A stretch of DNA of 64,000 nt from Candidatus Borkfalkia faecavium (GTDB lineage Bacteria; Bacillota; Clostridia; Christensenellales; Borkfalkiaceae): NCBI GenBank assembly GCA_019114755.1, contig DXEW01000025.1, positions 53,458 through 117,457 on the forward strand. The letters run 5' to 3'. The notes beneath the pieces are model-generated. The model was given only the letters and a program-made list of their open reading frames with translations, did not search any database and was not told the DNA's origin. A program made the position numbers and the translations under genes. Shown here one piece after another: positions 18,639-27,462 of the stretch; position 1 is the stretch's first letter; every line of letters begins with the position of its first letter.

Positions 18639-19844
18639 ATGTTCGATACACAAAAGCCGGCGCTCATCCTGCTTAGGAAGATAGCCGAAGATGCCGCCGT
18701 GCGCGCCTTTATCGAGGCGGCGGAGGAGGACGAGCTGCAAAGCTACGCCCGCGCCCTTGCCGCCCTGCTGCAAGCGGGCATGCAGCAAAATTTTGCCGGA
18801 TACCTGGCGCAGAAGATCTGCCGTGACGACAACCTGTTTGCCCGCACCGCCTACACGGGCGAGGTCGGCGAGGACCTGCGCGCCGCCTTCGCGCACGATC
18901 TGAAAGTATTGCAGGCTTTGGCGGAGCGGGCGGACGAGCTGCCCGCGGGCATCGCCGCGGCGGTGCGGGAGGGATTTCCGCGCATCGGCAAGGGGGAAGC
19001 GGGCGCGCCCTTCGGCAAAGACTGGTCTTCGCCCGAGACGGTGGACGCCCTGGCGGCGTACTTCCGCCAACATGGCTTCGGCAAATTCATCGACAACAGG
19101 GCCTTTTACTTTGAAGGCGGCCAGCTGGTGCCCGTGCGCAACGCCCCCGCCGTGACGCTTGCCGACCTGAAAGACTACGAAGAGGAAAAGCGCATCGTGG
19201 AGGACAACATCGTCAGCTTCGTGCGCGGGCTGCCCTATTCCGACATGCTGCTCTACGGCGACAAGGGCACGGGCAAATCTTCGACGGTGCACGCCATGCT
19301 CAACAAGTACGCGCCGCAGGGGCTGCGCGCGGCGGAACTCACCAAAGAGAAGGTGGGGCAGATCAACGAGGTGAAGGAGCTTCTGGCATCCCTCCCCTTC
19401 CGCTTTCTCCTCTTTATCGACGATCTGTCGCTGGAAGAGCGCGACGAAAAGGTGACGGCGCTGAAGGCGGGGCTGGAAGGGAGCATGCACGAAAAGAGCG
19501 CCAACGTGATGATCGTGGCCACCTCGAACCGCAGGCACATCGTCAAGGAGAATTTTTCCGACCGCGACAACAGCGTGCACGCGCGCGACACGATGGAAGA
19601 ACAGCTCTCCCTCTCCGACCGCTTCGGGCTGACCGTTTGCTTTTCTTCCACGGGGAAGAAGGAATACCTCTCCATCATCCGCCAGCTCGCCGCCGACGAC
19701 AAGATCGAGATGGACGACGAACGGCTGTGCGCCCTGGCAGAGCGCTGGGCGCTGGTCAAGGGCGGCAGATCGCCCCGCAGGGCGAGGCAGTTCATCGACT
19801 ACCTCTTCTCCTGCCAGGCCAAGGGCACGGAGATACTCATCTGA
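18639..19844 (+). CDS. DUF815-family AAA ATPase
   Basis: A 401-residue P-loop ATPase of the DUF815 family, common in Firmicutes but without an assigned function that I know of. The N-terminal 190 residues are helical. The ATPase core has Walker A YGDKGTGKSST (about 206-216), Walker B FLLFIDDLSLEE (about 251-262) and a sensor-like VATSNRRHIV. An arginine-rich lid (KGGRSPRRARQF) closes the domain. The start is the first ATG after a CGGAG site. It stands alone between its own promoter and terminator, divergent from ilvC, so context gives no functional clue. Loading or remodelling of a nucleic acid or protein partner is a guess. Confidence 0.85.
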   Translation: MFDTQKPALILLRKIAEDAAVRAFIEAAEEDELQSYARALAALLQAGMQQNFAGYLAQKICRDDNLFARTAYTGEVGEDLRAAFAHDLKVLQALAERADELPAGIAAAVREGFPRIGKGEAGAPFGKDWSSPETVDALAAYFRQHGFGKFIDNRAFYFEGGQLVPVRNAPAVTLADLKDYEEEKRIVEDNIVSFVRGLPYSDMLLYGDKGTGKSSTVHAMLNKYAPQGLRAAELTKEKVGQINEVKELLASLPFRFLLFIDDLSLEERDEKVTALKAGLEGSMHEKSANVMIVATSNRRHIVKENFSDRDNSVHARDTMEEQLSLSDRFGLTVCFSSTGKKEYLSIIRQLAADDKIEMDDERLCALAERWALVKGGRSPRRARQFIDYLFSCQAKGTEILI

Positions 19845-19869
19845 CACGGCTTTTTTGCGGCCTTATATG

Positions 19870-19901
19870 CGCCGCCCCGCCATGGCTATGGCGGGGCGGC
19901 G
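19870..19901 (+). terminator. Terminator of the DUF815 gene
   Basis: GCCGCCCCGCCAT pairs with ATGGCGGGGCGGC, followed by GTTTTTGTT. It is 25 bp past the stop codon. Confidence 0.9.
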
Positions 19902-19922
19902 TTTTTGTTATTTCGTTTTCTA

Positions 19923-19957
19923 TGCCGCCGCGCCCGTCCGCAGGGCGGGCGCGGCGG
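19923..19957. terminator. Strong hairpin between convergent DUF815 and murC
   Basis: CCGCCGCGCCCG pairs with a G-rich partner across an 8-nt loop. There is no T tract, so it may only slow polymerase leaving murC. The remaining gap up to 20086 holds no gene. Confidence 0.4.
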
Positions 19958-20086
19958 GAACGTTTGCTCGAACTTGTGCGGGCGGCGAGGGCGATCGTGC
20001 GGCGAATGAATGAAGGGGCGGCGGTTTTTCTTCCTTCCCTCTATCATACAAATGCCGTTTAGCGCCCGGCAGGCGGCGTTCTTCCC

Positions 20087-21427
20087 TTACAATTTGGCGC
20101 CCAACAGGCGGCGGGCGGCGGTGTAGATGTCTCCCGCGCCCAGAAACAGCACCGCGTCGCCGGGGCGGAGGGAGCAGCGCAGGTAGATCTCCAGCTCGCG
20201 CGGGGTCTCGATGTAGAGGGAGCGGGGCAGGCTCTGCGACAGGGTGAGGGCGCTGCCGGCGGCGTCGAAGTATTCGCGGGCGGGGAAGGTCTTGTAGACG
20301 ACCAGGTGCTCCGCCCGCGAGAGGACGCGCACGAAGTCTTCAAACAGCAGGCGGGTGCGCGAATAGGTGTGCGGCTGGAAGACGACGATCAGCCTGCCCC
20401 CCTTGCGGACGCGGACCGCCTCCATGGCCGCCTCGATCTCGCGCGGGTGGTGGGCGTAGTCGGCGATGCAGTCGGCGCCGCAGAACCTGCCCAGCGGCTC
20501 GAAGCGGCGGCGGACGCCGCGGAACTCCTGCAGGCCGCGGACGATGAGCTCGGGCGGGAACCCGCACAAAAAGGCGGCGGAGGCTGCCGCTAGGGCGTTG
20601 TACACGTTGTGCCTGCCAAAGGCGCGCAGGCGCACCCTGCCGCACGGCTGCCCGCGCAGGCGCAGCGTGAACGAATACCTGCCCCCGCTCTGCCTGAGGT
20701 TTGCCGCCGACACGGCGCACCGCTCCGAAAGCCCGAAGGTGAGCGCGGCGGGGATGCGGGCGGCGGCGGGGTCGTCTCCGCAGAGGATGCACTGCTTTGC
20801 GCCGCGGGCGAAGCGCTCGTACGCCTCGGCGAGGGCGGCGGGGCCTGCGTAGCATTCGAGGTGGTCGGCGTCGGTATTGAGGATGACCGCCGTCTCCGGC
20901 CGCAGCTGCAGAAAGTTGGCGCGGTACTCGCACGCCTCGGTGACAAACCACCCGCTGCCGCCGGCGCGGAAATTTCCGTAATCGAGGTCCTCTCCCCCGA
21001 TATGGGCCGAGGGGTCCGCGCCGCAGGCGGCGAACACGTGCGCGCACATCGCCGTGGCCGTGGTCTTGCCGTGGCAGCCGGCGAAGGCGACGGTGTGGCG
21101 GAAGCAGCCCGCCACCAGCGACAAAAGCTCTGCCCGCGAATACACGGAGATGCCCCGCTCCTTCGCCGCCAAGAGCTCGGGCGCGTCCTGCGGCACGGCG
21201 GAGCTTGCCGCCACGGCGTCTGCCCCTTCGATATTCTCCGCCGCGTGCCCGATGTGCACGCGCACGCCCGCCTCTTCCAGTTTTGCCGTGCGTTCGCTTG
21301 CGCGGCTGTCACTGCCGGAGACGGCATATCCCCCGGCGCGGAGCAGGAAAGCCAGCGAACTCATGCTCGCCCCGCCCGCTCCGACGAGGAAAACGTGGGT
21401 ATTCTTCGGCCAAAAATCGAGTTTCAT
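20087..21427 (-). CDS. murC: UDP-N-acetylmuramate-L-alanine ligase
   Basis: MurC adds L-alanine to UDP-MurNAc in the cytoplasm, the first step of the peptidoglycan stem peptide. The 446-residue protein has the N-terminal Rossmann strand HVFLVGAGGASMSSLA (11-26), the ATP loop AGCHGKTTATAM (about 117-128), the N-x-D substrate region ILNTDADHLE, FGRHNVYNALAA, and DYAHHPREIEA in the C-terminal domain. Length is normal. It is outside the dcw cluster, divergent from spoVG. The ATG has no ribosome site, and the -10 box ends six bases before it, which suggests a leaderless mRNA. Confidence 0.96.
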   Translation of the reverse strand: MKLDFWPKNTHVFLVGAGGASMSSLAFLLRAGGYAVSGSDSRASERTAKLEEAGVRVHIGHAAENIEGADAVAASSAVPQDAPELLAAKERGISVYSRAELLSLVAGCFRHTVAFAGCHGKTTATAMCAHVFAACGADPSAHIGGEDLDYGNFRAGGSGWFVTEACEYRANFLQLRPETAVILNTDADHLECYAGPAALAEAYERFARGAKQCILCGDDPAAARIPAALTFGLSERCAVSAANLRQSGGRYSFTLRLRGQPCGRVRLRAFGRHNVYNALAAASAAFLCGFPPELIVRGLQEFRGVRRRFEPLGRFCGADCIADYAHHPREIEAAMEAVRVRKGGRLIVVFQPHTYSRTRLLFEDFVRVLSRAEHLVVYKTFPAREYFDAAGSALTLSQSLPRSLYIETPRELEIYLRCSLRPGDAVLFLGAGDIYTAARRLLGAKL

Positions 21428-21433
21428 GGCCTA

Positions 21434-21464
21434 ATTATATGCCGAAAAAAGAAAAAAATCGCAA
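21434..21464 (-). promoter_or_regulatory. Candidate murC promoter giving a leaderless mRNA
   Basis: TATAAT (21434-21439 on the minus strand) has a weak TTGCGA 19 bp upstream in a very T-rich tract. A start point seven bases past the -10 box would be the A of the murC ATG at 21427. Confidence 0.55.
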
Positions 21465-21511
21465 AAACAGCAATTTTTTTAAAATTTTTTTAAAAAATTT
21501 CGCAAACACTA

Positions 21512-21540
21512 TTGAAAAAACCGAAAAAGTATTGTAAAAT
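21512..21540 (+). promoter_or_regulatory. Promoter of spoVG
   Basis: TTGAAA, 17 bp, TAAAAT, with A-rich sequence upstream. The leader is about 40 nt and carries AAGGAGG. Confidence 0.8.
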
Positions 21541-21585
21541 GTAACTACTACGAATGAACTCTAATACACAAGGAGGTTAGACATC

Positions 21586-21855
21586 GTGAAAATTTCAGAC
21601 GTGCGCATACGATTCGTTAAGAAAGACGAGAGCAAACTGAAAGCAGTTGCTTCCATCACCATCGACGATTGCTTCGTGGTCCATGACATCAAGGTGATAG
21701 AGGGTGCGGACGGGCCGTTCATTGCCATGCCCAGCCGCAAGACAAATGACGGTGAGTTCAAGGACATTGCACATCCGCTGAACACCGAAACGCGAGAAGA
21801 ACTGAGAGACGCGATACTTGCCGCTTACGCCCAAGAGCTGGCCAAAGCGGAATAG
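21586..21855 (+). CDS. spoVG: SpoVG family regulator
   Basis: SpoVG is a small nucleic-acid-binding regulator, first found as a septation and sporulation factor in Bacillus and also present in non-sporulating Firmicutes. The 89-residue protein matches the family end to end: [11 protein letters not shown], the [17 protein letters not shown] core and [22 protein letters not shown]. It starts with GTG, placed by the strong AAGGAGG site nine bases upstream. It has its own promoter and terminator and is divergent from murC beside the ftsA-ftsZ unit. Confidence 0.96.
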   Translation: MKISDVRIRFVKKDESKLKAVASITIDDCFVVHDIKVIEGADGPFIAMPSRKTNDGEFKDIAHPLNTETREELRDAILAAYAQELAKAE

Positions 21856-21958
21856 ACTTTCCTCTGTTGAGACCGCCTGTATAACAAGAGATCCGTTGAA
21901 AACTTTCAATGCACAGTGAAATCATTCGTATGACCCTGTCCTGCCGGGAACGATAGAG

Positions 21959-21979
21959 GGCGCAGTTTTACACTGCGCC
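21959..21979 (+). terminator. Terminator of spoVG
   Basis: GGCGCAGT pairs with ACTGCGCC, followed by TTTTATCCT. Confidence 0.85.
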
Positions 21980-22289
21980 TTTTATCCTGCCCTTTTGAAA
22001 AATAAACGACGTTTATTTCGTATTTGTCGAGCATTTTTTCGCCCGTCGGGGCGGCCGCTCCCCAGCCCGACCGTCGCTTTCCCATAAAAAAGCCGTGCGG
22101 AAAAAGCGAGCCCGCCTCCGCGTGCGGAGGGCAGCAGACGCCCCTTCCCCGCCCGAAAAACAGCGCGAAGGATGCGCCGCCCTTTTGCCGATGCGGGCGC
22201 TCGAAACATAAGCAAGGCCGCCTCCGCGCGCGAAGGGCGGCAGACATCCCCTTCCCGCCCGAAAAAATTGTGCGAAAACAGATACAAAA
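21980..22289. repeat. Gene-free spoVG-ftsZ gap with an imperfect duplication
   Basis: I see no gene here. Two imperfect copies of a 65-bp segment (22106-22171 and 22212-22275) share the CGCCTCCGCG start, the GGGC(A/G)GCAGAC centre and CCTTCCCGCCCGAAAAA. The first copy contains CCTCCGC-GCGGAGG, which on the minus strand precedes a T-rich stretch and may be a second ftsZ terminator. Confidence 0.55.
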
Positions 22290-22317
22290 CCGCCCCGCGC
22301 GAATCGGCGCGGGGCGG
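22290..22317 (-). terminator. Terminator of ftsZ
   Basis: CCGCCCCGCG pairs with CGCGGGGCGG on the minus strand, followed by TTTTGTAT. It is 23 bp past the stop codon. Confidence 0.9.
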
Positions 22318-22340
22318 ACGGGTCTCCGTTTTTCTAAAAA

Positions 22341-23744
22341 TTATTTCTTTTTGAACAGGCGCTGCACGAAGGTGGGCGCATCCTTTTCGTTATTGCCCTG
22401 GTTCACGGGACGGGCGGGCTGCTGCGGCTGCTGGTACTGGCCGTACTGCGGCTGCTGCGGGTAAGGCTGGCCGCCGTACTGCTGCGGCTGCTGCGGGTAC
22501 TGCCCGTACTGGGGCTGCTGCTGATACTGGCCGTACTGCTGCGGCGCCTGCTGGCGGGGCTGCTGGTACTGGCCGTACTGCTGCGGCGCCTGCTGACGGG
22601 GCTGCTGGTACTGGTTATACTGCTGCGGGCGCGCCTGTGCCTGCGGGCTGTTTGCCGTGCCCTGCATGGGGATGCGGCCGTAGGAAGGGACGGCGCCGGT
22701 AGCGGTGCGGTCGTCACGGGTGGGAAGGCCGCGGTTGACCATGAAGTTGCGGTTCTCTGCCGCGCGCGGGTCTTTGGCGCCGTAGTTGTCCATCTGCGGG
22801 AAGCCCGTGGCGATGACGGTGACTTCGACCTCGTCGTTGATGTTCTGGTCGATGCAGGCACCGAAGATGATGTTGGCGGAATAGTCGACCACGCTCTGCA
22901 CGAGGGTCGCCGCCGTCTGCACTTCGTCCATGGTCAGGTCGTTGCCGCCGACGATGTTGAGGATGACGCCCTTGGCGCCTTCGATGGTCGTTTCCAGCAG
23001 CGGGCAGTTGACCGCCAGGCGGACTGCCTCCACGATCCTGTTTTCGCCCTTAGCCACGCCCACGCCCATGTGGCCGACGCCCTGGTCTTTGAGGATGGTG
23101 CGCACGTCTGCAAAGTCGAGGTTGATGAGCGCGGGGTTGACGATGAGGTCGGCGATGCCGCGGATGCCCTGTTTGAGCACTTCGTCCGCCACGCGCAGCG
23201 CTTCCATCATCGGGGTATTTTTGGGAACGACGCTGGTGATCTTGTCGTTGGGGATGACGATGAGCGTATCGACGAATTTTTTCAGGTTTTCAAGCCCTTT
23301 CGCCGTATTGTCCATGCGCTTTTTGCCCTCGAACGTGAACGGTTCGGTGACGACGGCGATGGTGAGGATCTTCAGATCGCGCGCGATCTTGGCGATGACG
23401 GGGGCTGCGCCCGTGCCGGTACCGCCGCCCATGCCGGCGGTGATGAAGAGGAGGTCTGTATCTTTGACAGCCTCGGTGAGCACTTCTTTGCTCTCTTCGG
23501 CGGCTGCCCTGCCCACTTCGGGGTCGGCGCCCGCGCCGAGGCCTTTGGTCAGGACGGAGCCGATCTGGATCTTGTTCTCCGCCTTCGACAGGAGCAGGAT
23601 CTGCTTATCGGTATTGACCGCGACGTAGCTCGCGCTCTGGATGCCCGCTTCGATCATGCGGTTGACGGCGTTGTTGCCCGCGCCGCCGACGCCGATGACT
23701 TTGATCCTCGCAACTCCGGACATGCTGTCCATATTGTTATACAT
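22341..23744 (-). CDS. ftsZ: Cell division protein FtsZ
   Basis: FtsZ is the tubulin-like GTPase that forms the Z ring. The 467-residue protein has the G1 motif IKVIGVGGAGNNAVNRM, the tubulin signature AGMGGGTGTGAAPVIA and the catalytic T7 loop (NPALINLDFADV). The conserved GTPase ends near 320. An unusually long linker of about 125 residues follows, rich in Gln, Tyr and Pro with tandem units such as QYQQPRQQAPQQYG. The last residues (APTFVQRLFKKK) match the C-terminal peptide that binds FtsA and other partners. It follows ftsA by six bases and is co-transcribed from the ftsA promoter. Confidence 0.98.
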   Translation of the reverse strand: MYNNMDSMSGVARIKVIGVGGAGNNAVNRMIEAGIQSASYVAVNTDKQILLLSKAENKIQIGSVLTKGLGAGADPEVGRAAAEESKEVLTEAVKDTDLLFITAGMGGGTGTGAAPVIAKIARDLKILTIAVVTEPFTFEGKKRMDNTAKGLENLKKFVDTLIVIPNDKITSVVPKNTPMMEALRVADEVLKQGIRGIADLIVNPALINLDFADVRTILKDQGVGHMGVGVAKGENRIVEAVRLAVNCPLLETTIEGAKGVILNIVGGNDLTMDEVQTAATLVQSVVDYSANIIFGACIDQNINDEVEVTVIATGFPQMDNYGAKDPRAAENRNFMVNRGLPTRDDRTATGAVPSYGRIPMQGTANSPQAQARPQQYNQYQQPRQQAPQQYGQYQQPRQQAPQQYGQYQQQPQYGQYPQQPQQYGGQPYPQQPQYGQYQQPQQPARPVNQGNNEKDAPTFVQRLFKKK

Positions 23745-23750
23745 AGCTGT

Positions 23751-24914
23751 TTACCCTCCGATTCCGTGAAATAATTTGTAGAAAAAACTTGTTTTGCGCT
23801 TGCGCTCCAACGCCATATCCAGCAGCCCGAAGAGGGAGCTCTGCGCCGCCTGGTTATAATAAGGCAATGCGGGCGCGATGATCTCTACATTGCGGCCCAG
23901 CCGCTGCGAAAGATATTCGCGCACGCCGCGTATATCCGCGATGCCGCCGCCCGTCAATAAGATGGGCCTGTAATTGAGGCCTGGGTCTCCGCTCATTTCG
24001 AAGCAGGCCTCTACCACTTCGCACAGCACGTCTAACCCGTCCTGCACGCATCCTTTCAGAAAATACAGGGGCAGCGAATACACCGCCCGCCTGTCCGCAT
24101 ATTCGACGCTGACGTTGGCGTCGTCTAAACTGGCGAGGTTGATCTTGCCGACCATCGCTTCCAGCACATAAAACGGGATGTCGATATCCGACTCGAGGTA
24201 GACCTGCGCCGTGACGTGGCCGCCCCCTTCCGAATACGCCTGCTGCCAGGTGATGCCGTCCCCTTCGACGGCGCTGAAGGTCATCGAGATTTTGTCTACG
24301 TCTAAAAGCACCGCGCCCGTCTCGCGCAGGCCCTGCGGGATGAGGTAGCGCGACTGCGCCAGCGACGAAGGCAGATACACCGCCTTTTTGACGCCGTACT
24401 CGGCGAGGATGTTGCCGACGACGTCGATAAAGTTTTCGTCCGCCATGAAGTAGCAGAACAGCCCTTCCAGCGAATCGCTGAACATGCCGACGGGGTCGGC
24501 GGTGCGCCGCCTGTCGGACACGGCGTAATACGCCGCCGCCTTATAGATGCAGGCGTACGCGCCCTCGTCTTTGAGGCTGCTTTCGCGCAGCGCCTTGACG
24601 TCTTTGGCGGTCACCTTGCGCTTGTTTTCAAAATTCATCACACAGCGCTGCGTGCGGATGCGGATGAACTCGCCGGGCACGCCCACGTACAGTTCGCGGA
24701 TGCGCACGCCCGCCGCGCGGGAAGCCATGTCGAGCGCGGTACAGACGGCCGACTGAAAGTCTTTGAGGTCGAAAAATTCCGCCTGTTCGTAGCCCTTGTA
24801 CGGCTGCGTATGACCCCCTTGCAATACAAAGGTGTTGTTGACCCCGCGGGCACCGACAGCTGCCGTCACTTCAGACGAACGCACATCGAGCACGGCTGCA
24901 CTGTTACGGCTCAT
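23751..24914 (-). CDS. ftsA: FtsA-like actin-family division protein
   Basis: This 387-residue actin-fold protein precedes ftsZ, as FtsA does, and probably tethers FtsZ to the membrane. It has an N-terminal AVLDVRSSEVTAAVG strand, an SHS2-like region (about 70-170) with YVGVPGEFIRI, a phosphate-2-like VLLDVDKISMTF (about 218-229), and ILLTGGGIADIRGVREYL near the end, the usual adenosine motif. The C terminus KRKTSFFYKLFHGIGG is basic and amphipathic, fitting the membrane-targeting helix. Overall similarity to standard FtsA is low, so a PilM-like relative cannot be fully excluded, but position and ending favour FtsA. ATG with CGGAGAG upstream. Confidence 0.8.
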   Translation of the reverse strand: MSRNSAAVLDVRSSEVTAAVGARGVNNTFVLQGGHTQPYKGYEQAEFFDLKDFQSAVCTALDMASRAAGVRIRELYVGVPGEFIRIRTQRCVMNFENKRKVTAKDVKALRESSLKDEGAYACIYKAAAYYAVSDRRRTADPVGMFSDSLEGLFCYFMADENFIDVVGNILAEYGVKKAVYLPSSLAQSRYLIPQGLRETGAVLLDVDKISMTFSAVEGDGITWQQAYSEGGGHVTAQVYLESDIDIPFYVLEAMVGKINLASLDDANVSVEYADRRAVYSLPLYFLKGCVQDGLDVLCEVVEACFEMSGDPGLNYRPILLTGGGIADIRGVREYLSQRLGRNVEIIAPALPYYNQAAQSSLFGLLDMALERKRKTSFFYKLFHGIGG

Positions 24915-24966
24915 CTTGCTCTCCGTTTTGCCTTAGTACACAACATAGCGCTTTTATACAATCATT

Positions 24967-24995
24967 ATTATATAACAAAAGCCCTATATTGTCAA
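24967..24995 (-). promoter_or_regulatory. Consensus promoter of ftsA-ftsZ
   Basis: The minus strand reads TTGACA, 17 bp, TATAAT, an exact consensus. It gives ftsAZ a strong supply independent of the upstream cluster, from which a terminator separates it. Confidence 0.9.
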
Positions 24996-25005
24996 TAAAA
25001 TCGTT

Positions 25006-25030
25006 CCCCCGAAACAAAATCTTTCGGGGG
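25006..25030. terminator. Terminator between ftsQ and ftsA
   Basis: CCCCCGAAA pairs with TTTCGGGGG across a 7-nt loop. On the minus strand GAACGATTTTATTG follows. It is 25 bp past the ftsQ stop codon. Confidence 0.8.
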
Positions 25031-25055
25031 AAAAATCAGGAAATTTATTCTGCTT

Positions 25056-25880
25056 TCATTCGCCGTCGGAAATGGGCGGAACGTTGTGAGAATAGCTCGG
25101 CTTGATCTGCCCGGAACCCGTCTCTTCCACCACGGAAATATAGCCGTAGGTGCGCTGCCCATCATCCAAACTTTCGTAATAATCGAGCGCGGCCTGTATC
25201 TTTTCGTCCGTGCGCGTTTCGGGCCCTTCGATCCAGATCCCGACGTTTTCAACTGCTGTGACGTAAAAATAGCTGTAATTGAACTGCGGGTCGCTGGCGC
25301 CCATGGTACCGTACATAATCTTCGCCGCATTGTACTGCACATCGCGCTCTTTCAGCTCGTCCATCAGCGCCTGCAGCGCCGCGTAAGCGCCCTGACAGGA
25401 GGCGTCTACCGTGAACACATCGCCCACCTTCTGGTCGGGGAAGGTGAAGCCCGTGACCACGGTGTTATTGATACCGATGTTGCTGATAGCCGAATCTCTG
25501 ATGGCGAGCACGGTGCCGTCGTCGCCGACGGCATAATAGCGGCCGTCCTTTTCAAAGGCGAAGGTCTCAAACCTTTCGCTGACGCTGACGGTGATCTTGT
25601 TGGGGAACACCTTCTGCACTTCGAGCACTTCCAGATAGCCGCCGCCCTCTTCGGACACGGCGTCGTACACGCTGTTCTCGTTAAAAAACAAAAAGCTCTT
25701 GCCGCGGTACTCCTCGTCTAAACGGCTCTGCACCGCTTCCGCGCGCGCGGCGCCGAAGGTGCTGCCCGTCGCGCAATAGATCTCGAACTGCGAGATGGAA
25801 CAGACGGCGTTGATCGTGACGAGCATGACGATCAGAAAGATCGCCAGCGCATAGACGACGACAAATTTTTTGCTTCGCAT
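25056..25880 (-). CDS. ftsQ: FtsQ/DivIB-like division protein
   Basis: A 274-residue bitopic membrane protein with a short basic N terminus (MRSKKF), one transmembrane helix (about 6-30) and an extracellular region. The region after the helix fits a POTRA domain (ISQFEIYCATGSTFG, YRGKSFLFFNENSVYDAV, VQKVFPNKITVSVSERFETFAFE, YYAVGDDGTVL), the FtsQ/DivIB hallmark. FtsQ links the division synthases to the Z ring. Sequence similarity is modest, but order (murA-ftsQ-ftsA-ftsZ) supports it. The ATG has GGAG six bases upstream. Confidence 0.85.
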   Translation of the reverse strand: MRSKKFVVVYALAIFLIVMLVTINAVCSISQFEIYCATGSTFGAARAEAVQSRLDEEYRGKSFLFFNENSVYDAVSEEGGGYLEVLEVQKVFPNKITVSVSERFETFAFEKDGRYYAVGDDGTVLAIRDSAISNIGINNTVVTGFTFPDQKVGDVFTVDASCQGAYAALQALMDELKERDVQYNAAKIMYGTMGASDPQFNYSYFYVTAVENVGIWIEGPETRTDEKIQAALDYYESLDDGQRTYGYISVVEETGSGQIKPSYSHNVPPISDGE

Positions 25881-26008
25881 TGTAACTCCTTTGGTAAAAC
25901 ACGTGATAAAACGCGCGCGGCCCCGGCATGCCCGCGCTTTCCGCCCTCGGCTGCCCGCGCCTTCCGCCCCGCCGAACGCGCAGAGCCGAAAAGCACGGGC
26001 GCTGCGGC

Positions 26009-27265
26009 TCACACGCGGATGCGGCGGATGCGCGCGCCCGCGGCGGCGAGCTTTTCTTCCAGCCCGCAGTAGCCGCGGTCGATAAAGCGCAGGTCGGTGA
26101 CCGTGCTCTCCCCTTCCGCAGATACGGCTGCCAGGGTGAGCGCCGCCCCGCCGCGCAGATCGCCCGCACAGACGTCCGCCCCGTGCAGGCGGGGCACGCC
26201 GCGGATGAAGGCGCTCCTGCCGCGCACGGTGATGTCCGCCCCCATGCGGATGAGCTCGGGAACGTGTTTGAACCGCGTTTCAAACAAATTTTCCACCACG
26301 ACGGTAGAACCGCCGCAGACGCAGGCGAGTGCGGTCATCTGCGCCTGCAAGTCGGTGGGGAAGCCCGGATAGGGCGAAGTTTCCACCAATTTGGGCGAAA
26401 GACGGCGTTTGCCGCCCGCTATGTATATTTTATCATCAAAGGCATGGATTTTGCAACTGATTTGACGAAGTTTATGCAACAACGATGATAAATTGTCTGC
26501 ATCGGCGCCGACGACTTCCAATTCACCCCCGCACATGGCGGCGGCGATGAGGAAAGTGCCCGCCTCGATGCGGTCGGGCATGGGCGTATATTCCGCCCCG
26601 TGCAGCTTTTTGACCCCCTCGACGGCGATGACGGAGCCGCCCGCCCCCTTCACCTTACCGCCCATGCGGTTGAGGAAGTTCTGCAGGTCCGCGATCTCCG
26701 GCTCTCTGGCGGCGTTGCGGATGAGGGTGGTGCCCTCGCCCGTCGCCGCGGCGAGCATGATGTTTTCGGTGGCGCCCACGCTGGGGCAGTCGAGCACCAC
26801 TTCCGCCCCGCGCACGCGGCCGCAGGAACAGGTGATGTAGCCGCCTTCTTCGGCGACGGAAACGCCCAGCCGCCGCAGCCCCTCCAGGTGCAGGTCGATG
26901 GGGCGCAGGCCGATGTCGCAGCCGCCCGGGTAGGCGATGCGCGCCCTGCCGAAGCGCGCCGCCACCGGCCCGAGCATGAACACGGACGAGCGCAGCTCGC
27001 GCGCGAGGGCGGCGGGGATCTCGTGGTTGGCGGCGTCGGCGCCGTCGATGACGAGGCTGTCGCCCTCCCACGCCGTGCGGCAGCCCAGTTCGCCCAAGAT
27101 CTGCGCCATGCCGAGCACGTCGCCGATGCGCGGGCAGCGGCGGATGACGACTTTTTCTTCCGTGAGGACGGCGGCGGCGAGCAGCGGCAGCACGGCGTTT
27201 TTGGCGGATTGGACGTGCACCGCGCCGCATAACGGCCTGCCCCCTTCGATGACATATTTTTCCAT
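26009..27265 (-). CDS. murA: UDP-N-acetylglucosamine 1-carboxyvinyltransferase
   Basis: MurA transfers enolpyruvate from PEP to UDP-GlcNAc, the first committed step of peptidoglycan synthesis and the fosfomycin target. The 418-residue protein shows the inside-out alpha/beta fold with VQSAKNAVLPLLAAAVL near the start. The catalytic loop is PGGCDIGLRPIDLH, with the PEP-binding Cys retained, so the enzyme should be fosfomycin-sensitive at this residue. TPMPDRIEAGTFLIAA and FPTDLQAQMTAL are also conserved. ATG with GGAG eight bases upstream. It follows ftsW across a repeat-filled gap of about 690 bp where murG often lies. Confidence 0.97.
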   Translation of the reverse strand: MEKYVIEGGRPLCGAVHVQSAKNAVLPLLAAAVLTEEKVVIRRCPRIGDVLGMAQILGELGCRTAWEGDSLVIDGADAANHEIPAALARELRSSVFMLGPVAARFGRARIAYPGGCDIGLRPIDLHLEGLRRLGVSVAEEGGYITCSCGRVRGAEVVLDCPSVGATENIMLAAATGEGTTLIRNAAREPEIADLQNFLNRMGGKVKGAGGSVIAVEGVKKLHGAEYTPMPDRIEAGTFLIAAAMCGGELEVVGADADNLSSLLHKLRQISCKIHAFDDKIYIAGGKRRLSPKLVETSPYPGFPTDLQAQMTALACVCGGSTVVVENLFETRFKHVPELIRMGADITVRGRSAFIRGVPRLHGADVCAGDLRGGAALTLAAVSAEGESTVTDLRFIDRGYCGLEEKLAAAGARIRRIRV

Positions 27266-27462
27266 TCGGTCACTCCTGTATTGACCATGCCAAAGCCGTT
27301 CGGTCTGTTTTGGCTTGGTTTTTGACGACGCAAAGGCGCGGGATCTTCCGATCCCGCGGCCGTTTCCCTGTTTGCTCCCCGCAGCCTTCTGCCATCATCA
27401 TACGGCGGCGAGGGGAAAAATGTGACCGCATAAGTGTTCACACAATTCTCGCCGCGAATGAA
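27266..27462 (-). other. murA leader region with hairpins
   Basis: No gene is present. Two hairpins stand out: GCCAAA with TTTGGC (27289-27314) and CGCGGGATC with GATCCCGCG around TTCC (27337-27358). Neither has a good T tract. I cannot place a convincing promoter. Confidence 0.4.
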
